Source of the DNA: Streptomyces sp. NBC_00273
GTDB lineage: Bacteria > Actinomycetota > Actinomycetes > Streptomycetales > Streptomycetaceae
DNA: 64,000 nucleotides
Assembly (NCBI RefSeq): GCF_036178145.1
Contig: NZ_CP108067.1
Location: 7,275,001 to 7,339,000 of the forward strand
Reading direction: 5' to 3'
Shown one piece after another: positions 37,734-46,764 of the stretch. Each line of letters starts with the position of its first letter. Position 1 is the first letter of the stretch. A program made the position numbers and the translations under genes. The notes under the pieces are model-generated. The model saw nothing but the letters and a program-made list of their open reading frames with translations. It did no database searches and had not been told where the DNA came from.

Positions 37734-38740
37734 CCAAACGAGCCGCGACCGGCGCCATGATCGGCCTGGCCCTGGGCGACGCCCTCGGCTTCCCGACCGA
37801 GTTCAACGACGTGCCCTCGATCCTGGCCAAGACGGGCCCCTGGCGCGAGATGAGCCTGCCGCGCCCGGCGATCGTCACGGACGACACCCAGATGACCCTC
37901 GCCCTGGCCCGCGGCATGCGCACGGCGGCCGGGCGCGGCCCGGTGGGCCCGCTGCGCCTGACCCGGCCGGTCCGCGAGGAGTTCGTCGACTGGTACCACT
38001 CCCCGGAGAACAACCGGGCCCCGGGCCGCACCTGCATGACGGCCTGCCGGCTGCTCGACGCCCCGGACCGGGACTGGCGCGACGCCAGCCAGATCGGCTC
38101 CAAGGGCTGCGGCGCCAACATGCGGGTGGTCCCGGTCGGGCTGGTGCCGGACTGGACCGAGGAGGAGCGGGCGGGCGCCGCGCAGCTCCAGTCGGCCCTC
38201 ACCCACGGGCACCCGACGGCGCTCGCCGCCTCCGACCTGACCGCCCGGGCCGTGTACCTGCTGGCCGAGGGCGCCGAGGTGACCGGGCTCGTCGGGCGGC
38301 TGCGCTCGTACGCCCTGGAGAACCGCACCCGCTACCACGAGCGCTGGCTGGGTGACCTGTGGATGCGGACCGCGTCCGACGCCTCTGCGGAGTCCTTCAT
38401 CGCCCGGGGCTGGGACGAGTGCCTGGCCGTGCTGGACCGGCTCGCGGCCGCCCTGCGGTCCCCCTCCCCGGAGACCGACCCGTGCCTGGCCACGGGCGAC
38501 GGCTGGATAGCCGAGGAGGCCCTCGCCACCGCCCTGCACTGCTTCCTGCTCTTCCCCGACGAGCCGCTGACCGCGCTGCGCCGGGCCGCCTGTACGCGCG
38601 GCGACTCCGATTCCATCGCCTGCCTCGCGGGCGCCTTTGCCGGAGCCCACCTCGGCGCCGACGTATGGCCCCGCGAGTGGGAGGGCCGCATCGAGTACCG
38701 GGACGAACTCCTGGCCTTCGGCACCCTCTGGGACGCGTGA
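37730..38740 (+). CDS. ADP-ribosylglycohydrolase (DraG family)
   Basis: A 336-residue protein starting at ATG 37730, behind GGAAGGA and overlapping the nrtR stop. It opens GAMIGLALGDALGFPTEF and has the metal motif VTDDTQMTLALARGM (about 45-59) and, near the C-terminus, CTRGDSDSIACLAGAFAGAHLG, both typical of dinuclear-metal ADP-ribosylhydrolases. These remove ADP-ribose from proteins, nucleic acids or small molecules. Its place in an NrtR/NAD operon suggests it recycles ADP-ribose or opposes NAD-using modification. The actual substrate is unknown. Confidence 0.92.
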   Translation: MTKRAATGAMIGLALGDALGFPTEFNDVPSILAKTGPWREMSLPRPAIVTDDTQMTLALARGMRTAAGRGPVGPLRLTRPVREEFVDWYHSPENNRAPGRTCMTACRLLDAPDRDWRDASQIGSKGCGANMRVVPVGLVPDWTEEERAGAAQLQSALTHGHPTALAASDLTARAVYLLAEGAEVTGLVGRLRSYALENRTRYHERWLGDLWMRTASDASAESFIARGWDECLAVLDRLAAALRSPSPETDPCLATGDGWIAEEALATALHCFLLFPDEPLTALRRAACTRGDSDSIACLAGAFAGAHLGADVWPREWEGRIEYRDELLAFGTLWDA

Positions 38741-38743
38741 CCC

Positions 38744-39502
38744 GTGCTGGACGCACTGAGCATCGACCTGACCCCCGTCGTGGCGGAGCAGCCCGACCCG
38801 CTGCTCTTCGCCACGGTCTCCGGCGCGCACCTGTACGGCTTCCCGTCCCGGGACTCCGACATCGACCTGCGCGGCGCCCACCTGCTCCCGGCGCAGGACC
38901 TGCTGGGCCTGCGCGAGCCGGAGGAGACCCGGACCCGCATGTGGGACCGGGACGACGTGGAGATGGACCTCGTCACGCACGACCTGCGCAAGTTCGTCCG
39001 CCTGATGCTGAACCGCAACGGCTACGTCCTGGAGCAGCTGCTCTCCCCGCTCGTGGTCCACACGACGGCGGCGCACGAGGAACTGATCGCGCTGGCCCCG
39101 GGCGTGTTGACCTCCCACCACGCCCACCACTACCGGGGGTTCGCGGGCACCCAGTGGCGGCTCTTCGAGAAGTCCGCCGAACTCAAACCGCTGCTCTACG
39201 CGTTCCGGGCGCTGCTCACCGGCATCCACCTCATGCGGTCGGCCGAGGTGCAGGCGCACCTGCCGACCCTGCTGGCCGAGGTGCCGGAAGCGCCCCCGTA
39301 CCTCGCCGCCCTCGTCGAGGCCAAGGTGGCCGCCGAACACGGGGGCTACGAGGGCCCGCCCGTCGGCGGCGTGCGCGCGGACCTCGAGGCGCTGCACGCC
39401 GTGCTCGACGCGGCTCAGGCCGCTTCCGCGCTGCCCGAGCAACCGACGGCGTACGACGCGCTCGACGCGTTCGTCGTACGGCGGCGCGTGCTACGCGGCT
39501 GA
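38744..39502 (+). CDS. Predicted nucleotidyltransferase (YcgL/COG3541-like), operon copy
   Basis: A 252-residue protein starting at GTG 38744, three bases after the draG stop. The polymerase-beta-type motif is SGAHLYGFPSRDSDIDLRG (G-S-x9-D-x-D), with VEMDLVTHDLRKF supplying a third acidic residue. The next conserved block is NGYVLEQLLSPLVV. Family members are predicted to transfer nucleotides; no substrate is known to me. The last 12 bases overlap the 3' end of its convergent paralogue. Linkage to NAD salvage genes suggests the substrate or regulation involves NAD or ADP-ribose, which is inference. Confidence 0.88.
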   Translation: MLDALSIDLTPVVAEQPDPLLFATVSGAHLYGFPSRDSDIDLRGAHLLPAQDLLGLREPEETRTRMWDRDDVEMDLVTHDLRKFVRLMLNRNGYVLEQLLSPLVVHTTAAHEELIALAPGVLTSHHAHHYRGFAGTQWRLFEKSAELKPLLYAFRALLTGIHLMRSAEVQAHLPTLLAEVPEAPPYLAALVEAKVAAEHGGYEGPPVGGVRADLEALHAVLDAAQAASALPEQPTAYDALDAFVVRRRVLRG

Positions 39503-40171
39503 CGCGCGGCGGGTGCGGACCAGGAAGTCCTGCACCCGGGCGTGGTCCGGCTCCGCCGGCAGCACGGTCGAGTCCAGGGCGCGCTCCGTCTCCTCCTGGA
39601 GGCGGGCCATCCAGGCGTCGACCTCCTCCCAGGTCAGCTCGCCGCGGCGGACCGCGAGCAGGCGGTCGCGGTGCGGGCCGGCGTCGATGGTCAGCCGTCC
39701 GGTGCGCAGCAGGTCACGGCAGGACAGCAGGAGGCGCAGCAGGTGCATGGCGTGCTTCCAGCGCGGTGCGCCGTGGACCCGGACGTCGGCGAGGAGCTTG
39801 CCGCGCTGGGAGGCCGCGTACCGGCTGAAGCTGGTGTGGGCCCGGCGGGAGAGGAAGGCCCCGCGGAGGGAGAGGAGTTCCTCGCCGACCGGGGTGACCT
39901 CGTGCACCAGGGGGGAGTGCAAGCACTCCAGGATGTTCGGGTTGGCCCGCAGGGCCAGTTCGCAGAAGCGCTCCAGCTCCCAGGAGAACTCCTCGTCCCG
40001 CGGGCCCTCCACGTGGGTGGGGGGCTTCTCGAACCGCCAGAACAGCGGCGTCGGGGCGAGGTAGACACCGCGCAGGTCGGTGTCGCTCGCCTCCGTCGCC
40101 AGTCCGAACGCCCGGGAGCCCATCACGCACCGGTAGACGGTGTGGTCCCGTACCAGCGTCAGATCGTCCAT
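39491..40171 (-). CDS. Predicted nucleotidyltransferase (YcgL/COG3541-like), convergent copy
   Basis: A 226-residue paralogue of the preceding gene on the other strand, starting at ATG (40171). Motifs: MGSRAFGLATEASDTDLRG (about 17-35), EEFSWELERFCELAL, and NPNILECLHSPLVHEVTPVGEEL, which aligns with the NGYVLEQLLSPLV block of the other copy. Both copies keep the GS and DxD residues, so both are likely active. It has its own promoter between it and the Rieske gene's 3' end. Confidence 0.88.
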   Translation of the reverse strand: MDDLTLVRDHTVYRCVMGSRAFGLATEASDTDLRGVYLAPTPLFWRFEKPPTHVEGPRDEEFSWELERFCELALRANPNILECLHSPLVHEVTPVGEELLSLRGAFLSRRAHTSFSRYAASQRGKLLADVRVHGAPRWKHAMHLLRLLLSCRDLLRTGRLTIDAGPHRDRLLAVRRGELTWEEVDAWMARLQEETERALDSTVLPAEPDHARVQDFLVRTRRASAA

Positions 40172-40199
40172 CCGGGGAGCTTAGGCGTCTGACCTGCCG

Positions 40200-40688
40200 C
40201 TATGCGAGCGAGATATTGCCGTCCGTCGCGACCTTGATCTTCTTCTCCGCCAGCCCCTTGGTGGCCGGGCCCTTGGTCACCGCGCCGTCGGCGACCGCGA
40301 ACTTGCTGTTGTGGCACGGGCAGTCGATGCTGCCGTCCTCCACCTTGTTGACCAGGCAGCCCTGGTGGGGGCAGACCGCCGTGAAGCATTTGAAGGTGCC
40401 GGCCTTGGGCTGGGTGACCACGACCTTCTCCTCCTTGAAGACCTTGCCGCCGCCCACCGGAATGTCCGCCTTCTTGGTGAGGGCCTTGCCGGCCGCGGCG
40501 CCCGTGTCCGCCGAGGTGGCGGGAGCCGGGGCGGCGGGCTCGGCGGGCTGGGCGGGAACCTCGTTCGGTTCCCCCGGGGCGGCCTTTTCACCGCCGTCGC
40601 TGCCGCAGGCGGTGATCGCGCCGCCGGCCAGGGCGGCCGCGCCGATCGTCAGTACCGTGCGCCGGGCGGTGTGCGTGAGGTCGCTCAT
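40200..40688 (-). CDS. Rieske [2Fe-2S] protein, Tat-exported lipoprotein
   Basis: A 162-residue protein; ATG at 40688 follows GAGGAGAG at good spacing (the frame is open further upstream). The N-terminus TARRTVLTIGAAALAGGAITAC combines a twin-arginine-like signal with a lipobox (ITAC), so it should be exported folded and lipid-anchored. After an Ala/Pro linker come the cluster ligands CPHQGC and CPCHNSKF. It probably passes electrons at the outer face of the membrane; no partner oxidoreductase is adjacent. Confidence 0.92.
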   Translation of the reverse strand: MSDLTHTARRTVLTIGAAALAGGAITACGSDGGEKAAPGEPNEVPAQPAEPAAPAPATSADTGAAAGKALTKKADIPVGGGKVFKEEKVVVTQPKAGTFKCFTAVCPHQGCLVNKVEDGSIDCPCHNSKFAVADGAVTKGPATKGLAEKKIKVATDGNISLA

Positions 40689-40768
40689 GAGTCTCTCCTC
40701 GCTTCGTGGCCGGATGGCGTCAGCATCCTGGCCTGCGGCGGGCCTCAGGTGAAGCCTGCCGCGCCGGT

Positions 40769-41110
40769 TCATCGGCCCGGTTCCCATGGGGCCAGTGAGG
40801 CAGGGCTGCCGGGTGTGCGTACGACCTCCCACACGTGGATCACGGCTTCCCGGTTCAGCGGGCCGTGAACATGCGGGTATCGGCCGCCGGAATCACTCTC
40901 CCGGCGGACCTCGGCGGTCAGCACGCCCTCGTCGAGCTCCACCGCGAGCAGGATCCCGGGTACCGACCGGTAGTGCGCGTCGACGATCGCGAGTGCCGTG
41001 GGACGGTCCGCGGAACAGTGGACGAACCCCTCGGCCTCCAGCGAGGGCGGGGCGTAAGGGAGCTCGGGGGAGACGGCCCAGTCGGCGAGCGGGACGATGT
41101 GGAAGATCAT
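40769..41110 (-). CDS. DUF952 family protein
   Basis: A 113-residue protein starting at ATG (41110). The DUF952 pattern is IFHIVPLADW...YAPPSLEAEGFVHCSADRPTALAIVDAHY and GRYPHVHGPLNREAVIHVWEV. The family is conserved and small; a role in small-molecule or ADP-ribose-like binding has been suggested for related folds, but none is proven to my knowledge. Located about 80 bp upstream of the Rieske gene, in the same direction. Confidence 0.88.
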   Translation of the reverse strand: MIFHIVPLADWAVSPELPYAPPSLEAEGFVHCSADRPTALAIVDAHYRSVPGILLAVELDEGVLTAEVRRESDSGGRYPHVHGPLNREAVIHVWEVVRTPGSPASLAPWEPGR

Positions 41111-41247
41111 GAGGATGGTTCTACCGCAGGGGGCACGGACGTGTGCGCCAGGTGGCGGCACGGTCCGCTATGAGTGACATTGTCCGTGTCTCGAAGCCGG
41201 GTGCGGCGCTGTCCGCGCGCCCCGGTCCCTCTGCGAAAGGCACGACG

Positions 41248-41694
41248 ATGGCGGGTAACGACCTCGGCTCCCTTCTCGGCGGTCTCCTGGGCGGGAGCGG
41301 CGGTCAAGGCGGGAGCGCCGGCGGGGGTGCCGGCGCCGCCGGCAACGTCCTCGGTGCGCTGCTCGGCGCCCTCATGGGCGGGGTCGGCGGTTCCCAGGCC
41401 GGCGGGAGCAACCCGCTCGGCGGGCTGATGGACATGCTGACCAAGTCGGGCCTCGCCGACCAGGCCCAATCCTGGATCGGCACCGGTGACAACCAGGCGG
41501 TCAGCGGCGCCCAGATCGCCGGGGCGCTGCCCGACGAGGCCCTGCAGAAGGCGGCCGCGCAGGCCGGCGTCAGCCCGCAGGAGGCCGCTGACCAGATCGC
41601 GCAGGCGCTGCCGACGGCCGTCGACAAACTGAGCCCGGAAGGACAGCTTCCGACCGGTTCGCTGGAGGAGATCATCCGGGCGCAGAAGTTCTGA
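41248..41694 (+). CDS. YidB-like (DUF937) protein
   Basis: A 148-residue protein; ATG 41248 lies seven bases after GAAAGG, and the frame is open further up without a ribosome site. The N-terminus is Gly-rich (GSLLGGLLGGSGGQGG), then LLGALMGGVGG. The C-terminal half has the family pattern: LADQAQSWIGTGDNQAVSGAQIAGALP, AAAQAGVSPQEAADQIAQALPTAVDKLSPEGQLP. Function unknown. Followed by a hairpin. Confidence 0.88.
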   Translation: MAGNDLGSLLGGLLGGSGGQGGSAGGGAGAAGNVLGALLGALMGGVGGSQAGGSNPLGGLMDMLTKSGLADQAQSWIGTGDNQAVSGAQIAGALPDEALQKAAAQAGVSPQEAADQIAQALPTAVDKLSPEGQLPTGSLEEIIRAQKF

Positions 41695-41714
41695 CCGACC
41701 GAGAGCGCCGCACC

Positions 41715-41755
41715 AGGGCCCGGCCGCCGTCCCACGGGATGGGCGGTCGGGCCCT
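41715..41755 (+). terminator. Terminator after the YidB-like gene
   Basis: AGGGCCCGGCCGCC (41715-41728) and GGCGGTCGGGCCCT (41742-41755) pair over 14 bp with one mismatch. Confidence 0.8.
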
Positions 41756-41825
41756 CGTGCCGCAGGTGCTGGATACCCTGGCCGGACAGTCCGTCAGCTC
41801 GCCTTTTCGCCCCTGGGAGTACCTC

Positions 41826-42914
41826 GTGAGAACCGCCGTCGTCATCGGAACCGGACTGATCGGCACCTCCGCGGCGCTCGCCCTGTCCGCCCGGGGGATC
41901 ACCGTCCACCTCGCCGACCACGACCCGGACCGGGCCCGTACGGCGGCCGCCCTCGGGGCCGGCACGGACGAGGCCCCGAAGGAGCAGGTCGACCTCGCGA
42001 TCGTCGCCGTACCGCCGGCCCACGTGGCCGCCACCCTGGCCGACCTGATCGGGCGCCGGGTCGCGCGCGCCTACGTGGACGTGGCCAGCGTCAAGGGCGG
42101 ACCGCGCCGGGAGCTGGCGGCGCTCGGCGTGGACGTCACCGCGTACATCGGGACGCACCCGATGGCCGGCAAGGAGCAGTCGGGTCCGCTCGCCGCCACC
42201 GCGGACCTCTTCGAGGGCCGCCCGTGGGTGCTGACCCCCACCCGGGACACCGACCACGAGGTGCTCAACCTCGCGCTGGAGCTGGTGGCCCTGTCCCGGG
42301 CCGTACCGGTGGTGATGGACGCGGACGCCCACGACCGCGCGGTGGCGCTCGTCTCGCACACCCCCCAGCTGGTCTCCAGCATGGTCGCGGCCCGGCTGGA
42401 GGAGGCCGACGAGACCGCGGTCCGGCTGTGCGGGCAGGGCATCCGCGACGTGACCCGGATCGCGGCCTCCGACCCGCGGATGTGGGTGGAGATCCTGTCG
42501 GCCAACCCGGGACCGGTGGCCGACGTCCTCGCCGGGATCGCCGCCGACCTGGAAGAGACCGTGGAGGCACTGCGGGGCCTGCAGTCCGCCGACGTGGAGA
42601 AGCGGCGCGGCGGCGCCGCGGGCATCGAGGACGTGCTGCGTCGCGGCAACGCGGGCCGGGTCCGGGTGCCGGGCAAGCACGGCGCGGCGCCCACGGTCTA
42701 CGAGACGGTGGCCGTGCTCATCAGCGACCAGCCCGGCGAGCTGGCACGGATCTTCGCCGACGCGGGACGGGCCGGGGTCAACATCGAGGACGTACGGATC
42801 GAGCACGCGACGGGTCAGCAGGCCGGCCTCGTCCAGCTCATGGTGGAGCCGCGGGCGGTGGCCGGCCTGACCGCCGAGCTGCGCGAGCGGGGCTGGGCGC
42901 TGCGGCAGCAGTAG
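41826..42914 (+). CDS. tyrA: Prephenate dehydrogenase with C-terminal ACT domain
   Basis: A 362-residue enzyme; GTG 41826 sits six bases after GGGAG, though the frame is open upstream. NAD(P) motif VVIGTGLIGTSAALALS (about 5-21); catalytic region GTHPMAGKEQSG; helical dimerisation part with HDRAVALVSHTPQLVSS. From about 285 an ACT domain (VAVLISDQPGELARIFADAGRAGVNIEDVRIEH) suggests feedback control by an aromatic amino acid. It makes 4-hydroxyphenylpyruvate from prephenate on the way to tyrosine. Confidence 0.95.
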   Translation: MRTAVVIGTGLIGTSAALALSARGITVHLADHDPDRARTAAALGAGTDEAPKEQVDLAIVAVPPAHVAATLADLIGRRVARAYVDVASVKGGPRRELAALGVDVTAYIGTHPMAGKEQSGPLAATADLFEGRPWVLTPTRDTDHEVLNLALELVALSRAVPVVMDADAHDRAVALVSHTPQLVSSMVAARLEEADETAVRLCGQGIRDVTRIAASDPRMWVEILSANPGPVADVLAGIAADLEETVEALRGLQSADVEKRRGGAAGIEDVLRRGNAGRVRVPGKHGAAPTVYETVAVLISDQPGELARIFADAGRAGVNIEDVRIEHATGQQAGLVQLMVEPRAVAGLTAELRERGWALRQQ

Positions 42915-43069
42915 CGGGGCGGCCGGGCGGCGGGCGGGGGCGCGCCCCGGGGGCCGGCCGGCCCCCGGAAGATACGGCGGGGACGGGGGCCGCCCGGGGC
43001 CGGTAACCTTGGGGAGGGGCGCTTTGCCGCGCCCGGACACGTACGCGCAACCAGGAAGGTGCCCGCACC

Positions 43070-43777
43070 GTGGAAACCGCAGCTCCGTCCGCCGTGATCG
43101 TCGCCATCGACGGTCCCTCCGGCACGGGCAAGTCCAGCACCTCCAAGGCCGTGGCCGCCAAGCTCGGGCTGCGCTACCTGGACACCGGCGCCCAGTACCG
43201 GGCCATCACCTGGTGGATGATCACCAACGGCGTCGACACCGACGACCCGCAGGCCATCGCGATCGCGGCCGGCAAGCCCACCATCGTGTCCGGCACCGAC
43301 CCGGCCGCCCCCACCATCACCGTGGACGGCCTCGACGCCGCCGGTCCCATCCGGACCCAGGAGGTCACCTCGAAGGTCAGCGCGGTCAGCGCCGTCCCCG
43401 AGGTGCGCACCCTGATCACCGACCTGCAGCGCTCCATCGCCGCCGAGGCGGCCCAGGAGGCCGACGGGATCGTCGTCGAGGGCCGGGACATCGGCACCAC
43501 CGTCCTGCCCGACGCCGACCTCAAGATCTTCCTGACGGCTTCCGCCGAGGCGCGCGCCGCCCGGCGCAGCGGCGAGCTCCGCGGCAAGGAGGCCACCGAC
43601 CTCGCGGCCACCAAGGAAGCGCTGATCAAGCGCGACGCGGCCGACTCCGGCCGCAAGACCTCCCCGCTGGCCAAGGCCGACGACGCCGTCGAGGTGGACA
43701 CCACCGAACTCACGCTCGACCAGGTGATCGAGTGCGTCGTGACGCTGGTGGAAGAGAAGCGGGTGGGCCGCAAGTGA
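43070..43777 (+). CDS. cmk: Cytidylate kinase
   Basis: A 235-residue protein starting at GTG 43070 behind AGGAAGG. P-loop IDGPSGTGKSSTSKAVA (about 13-29), LRYLDTGAQYRAITW, and the conserved VVEGRDIGTTVLPDADLKIFLTASAEARAARR. It phosphorylates CMP and dCMP. The gene overlaps the acyltransferase gene by four bases (GTGA), and der follows, an order common in actinomycetes. Confidence 0.95.
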   Translation: METAAPSAVIVAIDGPSGTGKSSTSKAVAAKLGLRYLDTGAQYRAITWWMITNGVDTDDPQAIAIAAGKPTIVSGTDPAAPTITVDGLDAAGPIRTQEVTSKVSAVSAVPEVRTLITDLQRSIAAEAAQEADGIVVEGRDIGTTVLPDADLKIFLTASAEARAARRSGELRGKEATDLAATKEALIKRDAADSGRKTSPLAKADDAVEVDTTELTLDQVIECVVTLVEEKRVGRK

Positions 43778-44421
43778 GCCAAGCGCCCTCCCTCAAGGGT
43801 GCGGCGGTCGGCAGGCGCATCGGCATCGGGCTCATGTACGGGCTCTGGAAGCCGCGCGTACTGGGGGCCTGGAAGGTGCCCGCCTCGGGCCCCGTCATCC
43901 TCGCCGTGAACCACTCGCACAACATCGACGGCCCCATGGTCATGGGCACCGCGCCCAGGCCGCTGCACTTCCTGATCAAGAAGGAAGCGTACGTGGGCCC
44001 GCTCGGCCCCTTCCTCGAAGGGATCGGGCAGGTCAAGGTCGACCGCGGCGGCCCCGACCGGACGGCGATAGGCCGCGCCCTCGGCGTGCTCGACAATGGA
44101 GGGGCCCTGGGGATATTTCCCGAGGGCACCCGGGGCGAGGGCGACTTCGCCTCGCTGCGCGCGGGCCTCGCGTACTTCGCGGTCCGCAGCGGCGCCCCCA
44201 TCGTCCCCGTGGCCGTCCTGGGCAGCGGAGACACCCCGGGGCGGGTCGTCAAGGGCCTGCCCGCCCTCAAGAGCCGGGTCGACGTCGTCTTCGGCTCGGC
44301 CTTCGACGCGGGTGACGGCAGTGGCCGCCGTACCCGTACCGCACTGGACGAGGCCACCGTACGCATCCAGGACCGGCTGACCGCCCACCTGGCCGACGCC
44401 AAGCGCCTCACCGGGCGCTGA
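43774..44421 (+). CDS. 1-acyl-sn-glycerol-3-phosphate acyltransferase (PlsC-like)
   Basis: A 215-residue protein starting at GTG 43774 in the cmk stop. Acyltransferase motif I NHSHNID (HX4D-like, about 45-51), the [10 protein letters not shown] segment, motif [28 protein letters not shown], and [10 protein letters not shown]. It would add an acyl chain to lysophosphatidic acid at the membrane. Placed between cmk and der, as in other actinomycetes. Confidence 0.92.
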   Translation: MSQAPSLKGAAVGRRIGIGLMYGLWKPRVLGAWKVPASGPVILAVNHSHNIDGPMVMGTAPRPLHFLIKKEAYVGPLGPFLEGIGQVKVDRGGPDRTAIGRALGVLDNGGALGIFPEGTRGEGDFASLRAGLAYFAVRSGAPIVPVAVLGSGDTPGRVVKGLPALKSRVDVVFGSAFDAGDGSGRRTRTALDEATVRIQDRLTAHLADAKRLTGR

Positions 44422-44497
44422 GCGAGACTTGAAACCAGTAGTGGAACCGCGCTGCGCGGGTACCACCGATCACCACGAACGACGAGGAACGGACTTC

Positions 44498-45961
44498 ATG
44501 AACGACCAGCACGACCACGGAGCACTTGGCGATGCCGAGTACGCGGAGTTCATGGAGCTCGCCGCGGAAGAGGGCTTCGACCTCGAAGAGGTCGAAGGCG
44601 CGATCGAGGAGGCCGGTCACGGCCCGCTTCCCGTCCTCGCCGTCGTCGGCCGCCCGAACGTCGGCAAGTCGACCCTGGTGAACCGGATCATCGGCCGCCG
44701 CGAGGCGGTCGTCGAGGACAAGCCCGGCGTCACCCGCGACCGCGTCACGTACGAGGCCGAATGGGCCGGCCGCCGCTTCAAGGTCGTCGACACCGGCGGC
44801 TGGGAGCAGGACGTCCTCGGCATCGACGCCTCCGTCGCCGCCCAGGCCGAGTACGCCATCGAGGCCGCCGACGCGGTCGTCTTCGTCGTCGACTCCAAGG
44901 TCGGCGCCACCGACACCGACGAGGCCGTCGTACGGCTGCTGCGCAAGGCGGGCAAGCCCGTCGTGCTCTGCGCCAACAAGGTCGACGGCCAGAGCGGCGA
45001 GTCCGACGCGGCCTCCCTGTGGTCGCTCGGCCTCGGCATGCCGCACCCGGTCTCCTCGCTGCACGGCCGCGGCACCGGTGACATGCTCGACGCCGTCCTG
45101 GAGGCCCTGCCCGAGGCCCCCGAGCAGACCTTCGGCGGCGCCGCCCCCGGCGGCCCGCGCCGCATCGCGCTGATCGGCCGCCCGAACGTCGGCAAGTCCT
45201 CGCTGCTCAACAAGGTGGCGAAGGAGGACCGCGTCGTCGTCAACGAGCTGGCCGGCACCACCCGCGACCCGGTCGACGAGCTGATCGAACTCGGCGGCAT
45301 CACCTGGAAGTTCGTCGACACCGCCGGTATCCGCAAGAAGGTCCACCTGCAGCAGGGCGCCGACTACTACGCCTCCCTGCGCACGGCCGCCGCCGTCGAG
45401 AAGGCGGAGGTCGCGGTGATCCTGATCGACACCACCGAGACCATCAGCGTCCAGGACCAGCGCATCATCACGATGGCCGTCGAGGCGGGCCGCGCGATCG
45501 TGATCGCGTACAACAAGTGGGACGAGCTCGACGAGGAGCGCCGCTACTACCTCGAGCGCGAGATCGAGACCGAGATGCAGCAGGTCGCCTGGGCGCCCCG
45601 GGTGAACGTCTCGGCGCTCACCGGCCGCCACATGGAGAAGCTGGTCCCGGCGATCGAGACGGCGCTGGCGGGCTGGGAGACGCGCGTCCCCACCGGCCGG
45701 CTGAACGCCTTCCTCGGTGAGGTCGTCGCCGCCCACCCGCACCCGATCCGTGGCGGCAAGCAGCCCCGCATCCTGTTCGGTACCCAGGCGGGCAGCAAGC
45801 CGCCGCGGTTCGTCCTCTTCGCCTCCGGCTTCCTCGAGCACGGCTACCGGCGCTTCATCGAGCGCCGCCTGCGCGAGGAGTTCGGCTTCGAAGGCACCCC
45901 GATCCACATCTCGGTGCGGGTGCGCGAGAAGCGCGGCGCCCAGTACAAGAAGAAGAAGTAG
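44498..45961 (+). CDS. der: Ribosome-associated GTPase Der (EngA)
   Basis: A 487-residue protein; ATG 44498 has AGGA ten bases upstream. Two tandem GTPase domains: G1 GRPNVGKST (about 51-59) with CANKVDGQ, and G1 GRPNVGKSS (about 227-235) with YNKWDE. The C-terminal KH-like domain includes [17 protein letters not shown] and [33 protein letters not shown], ending in a lysine-rich tail. Der helps assemble the 50S subunit. The acidic N-terminal extension of about 45 residues is usual in actinomycetes. A strong terminator follows. Confidence 0.96.
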   Translation: MNDQHDHGALGDAEYAEFMELAAEEGFDLEEVEGAIEEAGHGPLPVLAVVGRPNVGKSTLVNRIIGRREAVVEDKPGVTRDRVTYEAEWAGRRFKVVDTGGWEQDVLGIDASVAAQAEYAIEAADAVVFVVDSKVGATDTDEAVVRLLRKAGKPVVLCANKVDGQSGESDAASLWSLGLGMPHPVSSLHGRGTGDMLDAVLEALPEAPEQTFGGAAPGGPRRIALIGRPNVGKSSLLNKVAKEDRVVVNELAGTTRDPVDELIELGGITWKFVDTAGIRKKVHLQQGADYYASLRTAAAVEKAEVAVILIDTTETISVQDQRIITMAVEAGRAIVIAYNKWDELDEERRYYLEREIETEMQQVAWAPRVNVSALTGRHMEKLVPAIETALAGWETRVPTGRLNAFLGEVVAAHPHPIRGGKQPRILFGTQAGSKPPRFVLFASGFLEHGYRRFIERRLREEFGFEGTPIHISVRVREKRGAQYKKKK

Positions 45962-45972
45962 TCCCAGCCTGA

Positions 45973-46015
45973 TCAAGCCCCCCACCTGCATCTTCTCCGC
46001 AGGCGGGGGGCTTGA
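45973..46015 (+). terminator. der terminator
   Basis: TCAAGCCCCCCACCTGC (45973-45989) and GCAGGCGGGGGGCTTGA (45999-46015) pair over 17 positions with one mismatch; loop ATCTTCTCC. Confidence 0.9.
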
Positions 46016-46166
46016 CGCTTGTCCCGGGCCGTCTGCGGGCCGTCAGGACAAGCGACAAGCAGTCCCGGACCGGTTAGCCGCAATGCCGTTGACGTAGGGC
46101 CGGTTCCCGCACCCGCCTCCGCCGCCCGTACGCTCTCCTGGAGGTCAGACGACACGGGGCGGGGAC

Positions 46167-46697
46167 ATGGGCGAGGGCCGGGAAGTCGACGGAGGCGGCC
46201 GGGACGGCCGCCGTCGGCGCAGGGGGACGGCCGCCGGCGCGGTGGCTGCACTCGTCGGGGCGGCGGGGGTCGTCACCCTGGGGGTGAAGGCCGGCCTGCC
46301 CTGGTGGGTGCTGGTTGCCGCGGCCGTGGTGACGGCGGGCTTCGCCGGCTGGTCGGGGGCCCGGATCGCCCTGCGGGAGGACGCCCGCGACGCGATCTTG
46401 GAGCCCGGGGAGAACGTGGTCGGCACCTACACCGTCCGGTCCCCGTACACCGAACACACCCCGCCCTCTCCGCACGAGGGCCCGCGCTACCAACTGCGCG
46501 TGACCAGCAGCGGGATGCAGATGTGGGAGCGTTGCGTCCTGCTGTGGCGGCACCCGTGGTCGGAGCTGCGCGTGATGACCGACGGGCCCCGGCTGCGCGT
46601 CCACCACCAGGGCCAGGAGGCCGGCACGATGCTGCTGGAGCCGCCGGGCGCCGTGCAGGAGGTCCGCCTCGTCGCCCGTCGGTACGGGGCCGGCTAG
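46167..46697 (+). CDS. Hypothetical membrane protein (PH-like C-terminal part)
   Basis: A 176-residue protein starting at ATG 46167 behind GGGGCGGGG. A basic N-terminus (RDGRRRRRG) is followed by two hydrophobic segments (about 22-40 and 45-65). The soluble remainder is beta-rich: DAILEPGENVVGTYTVRSPY, YQLRVTSSGMQMWERC, WSELRVMTDGPRLRVHH. This pattern suggests a membrane-tethered PH-like domain, but I do not recognise a named family. Confidence 0.75.
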   Translation: MGEGREVDGGGRDGRRRRRGTAAGAVAALVGAAGVVTLGVKAGLPWWVLVAAAVVTAGFAGWSGARIALREDARDAILEPGENVVGTYTVRSPYTEHTPPSPHEGPRYQLRVTSSGMQMWERCVLLWRHPWSELRVMTDGPRLRVHHQGQEAGTMLLEPPGAVQEVRLVARRYGAG

Positions 46698-46764
46698 CCG
46701 TGGTTAGCCGGCCCCGTACCGGGCCGTCCGTGGGCCGTCGAACGCCTCCCAATGCTCCGAGGGG

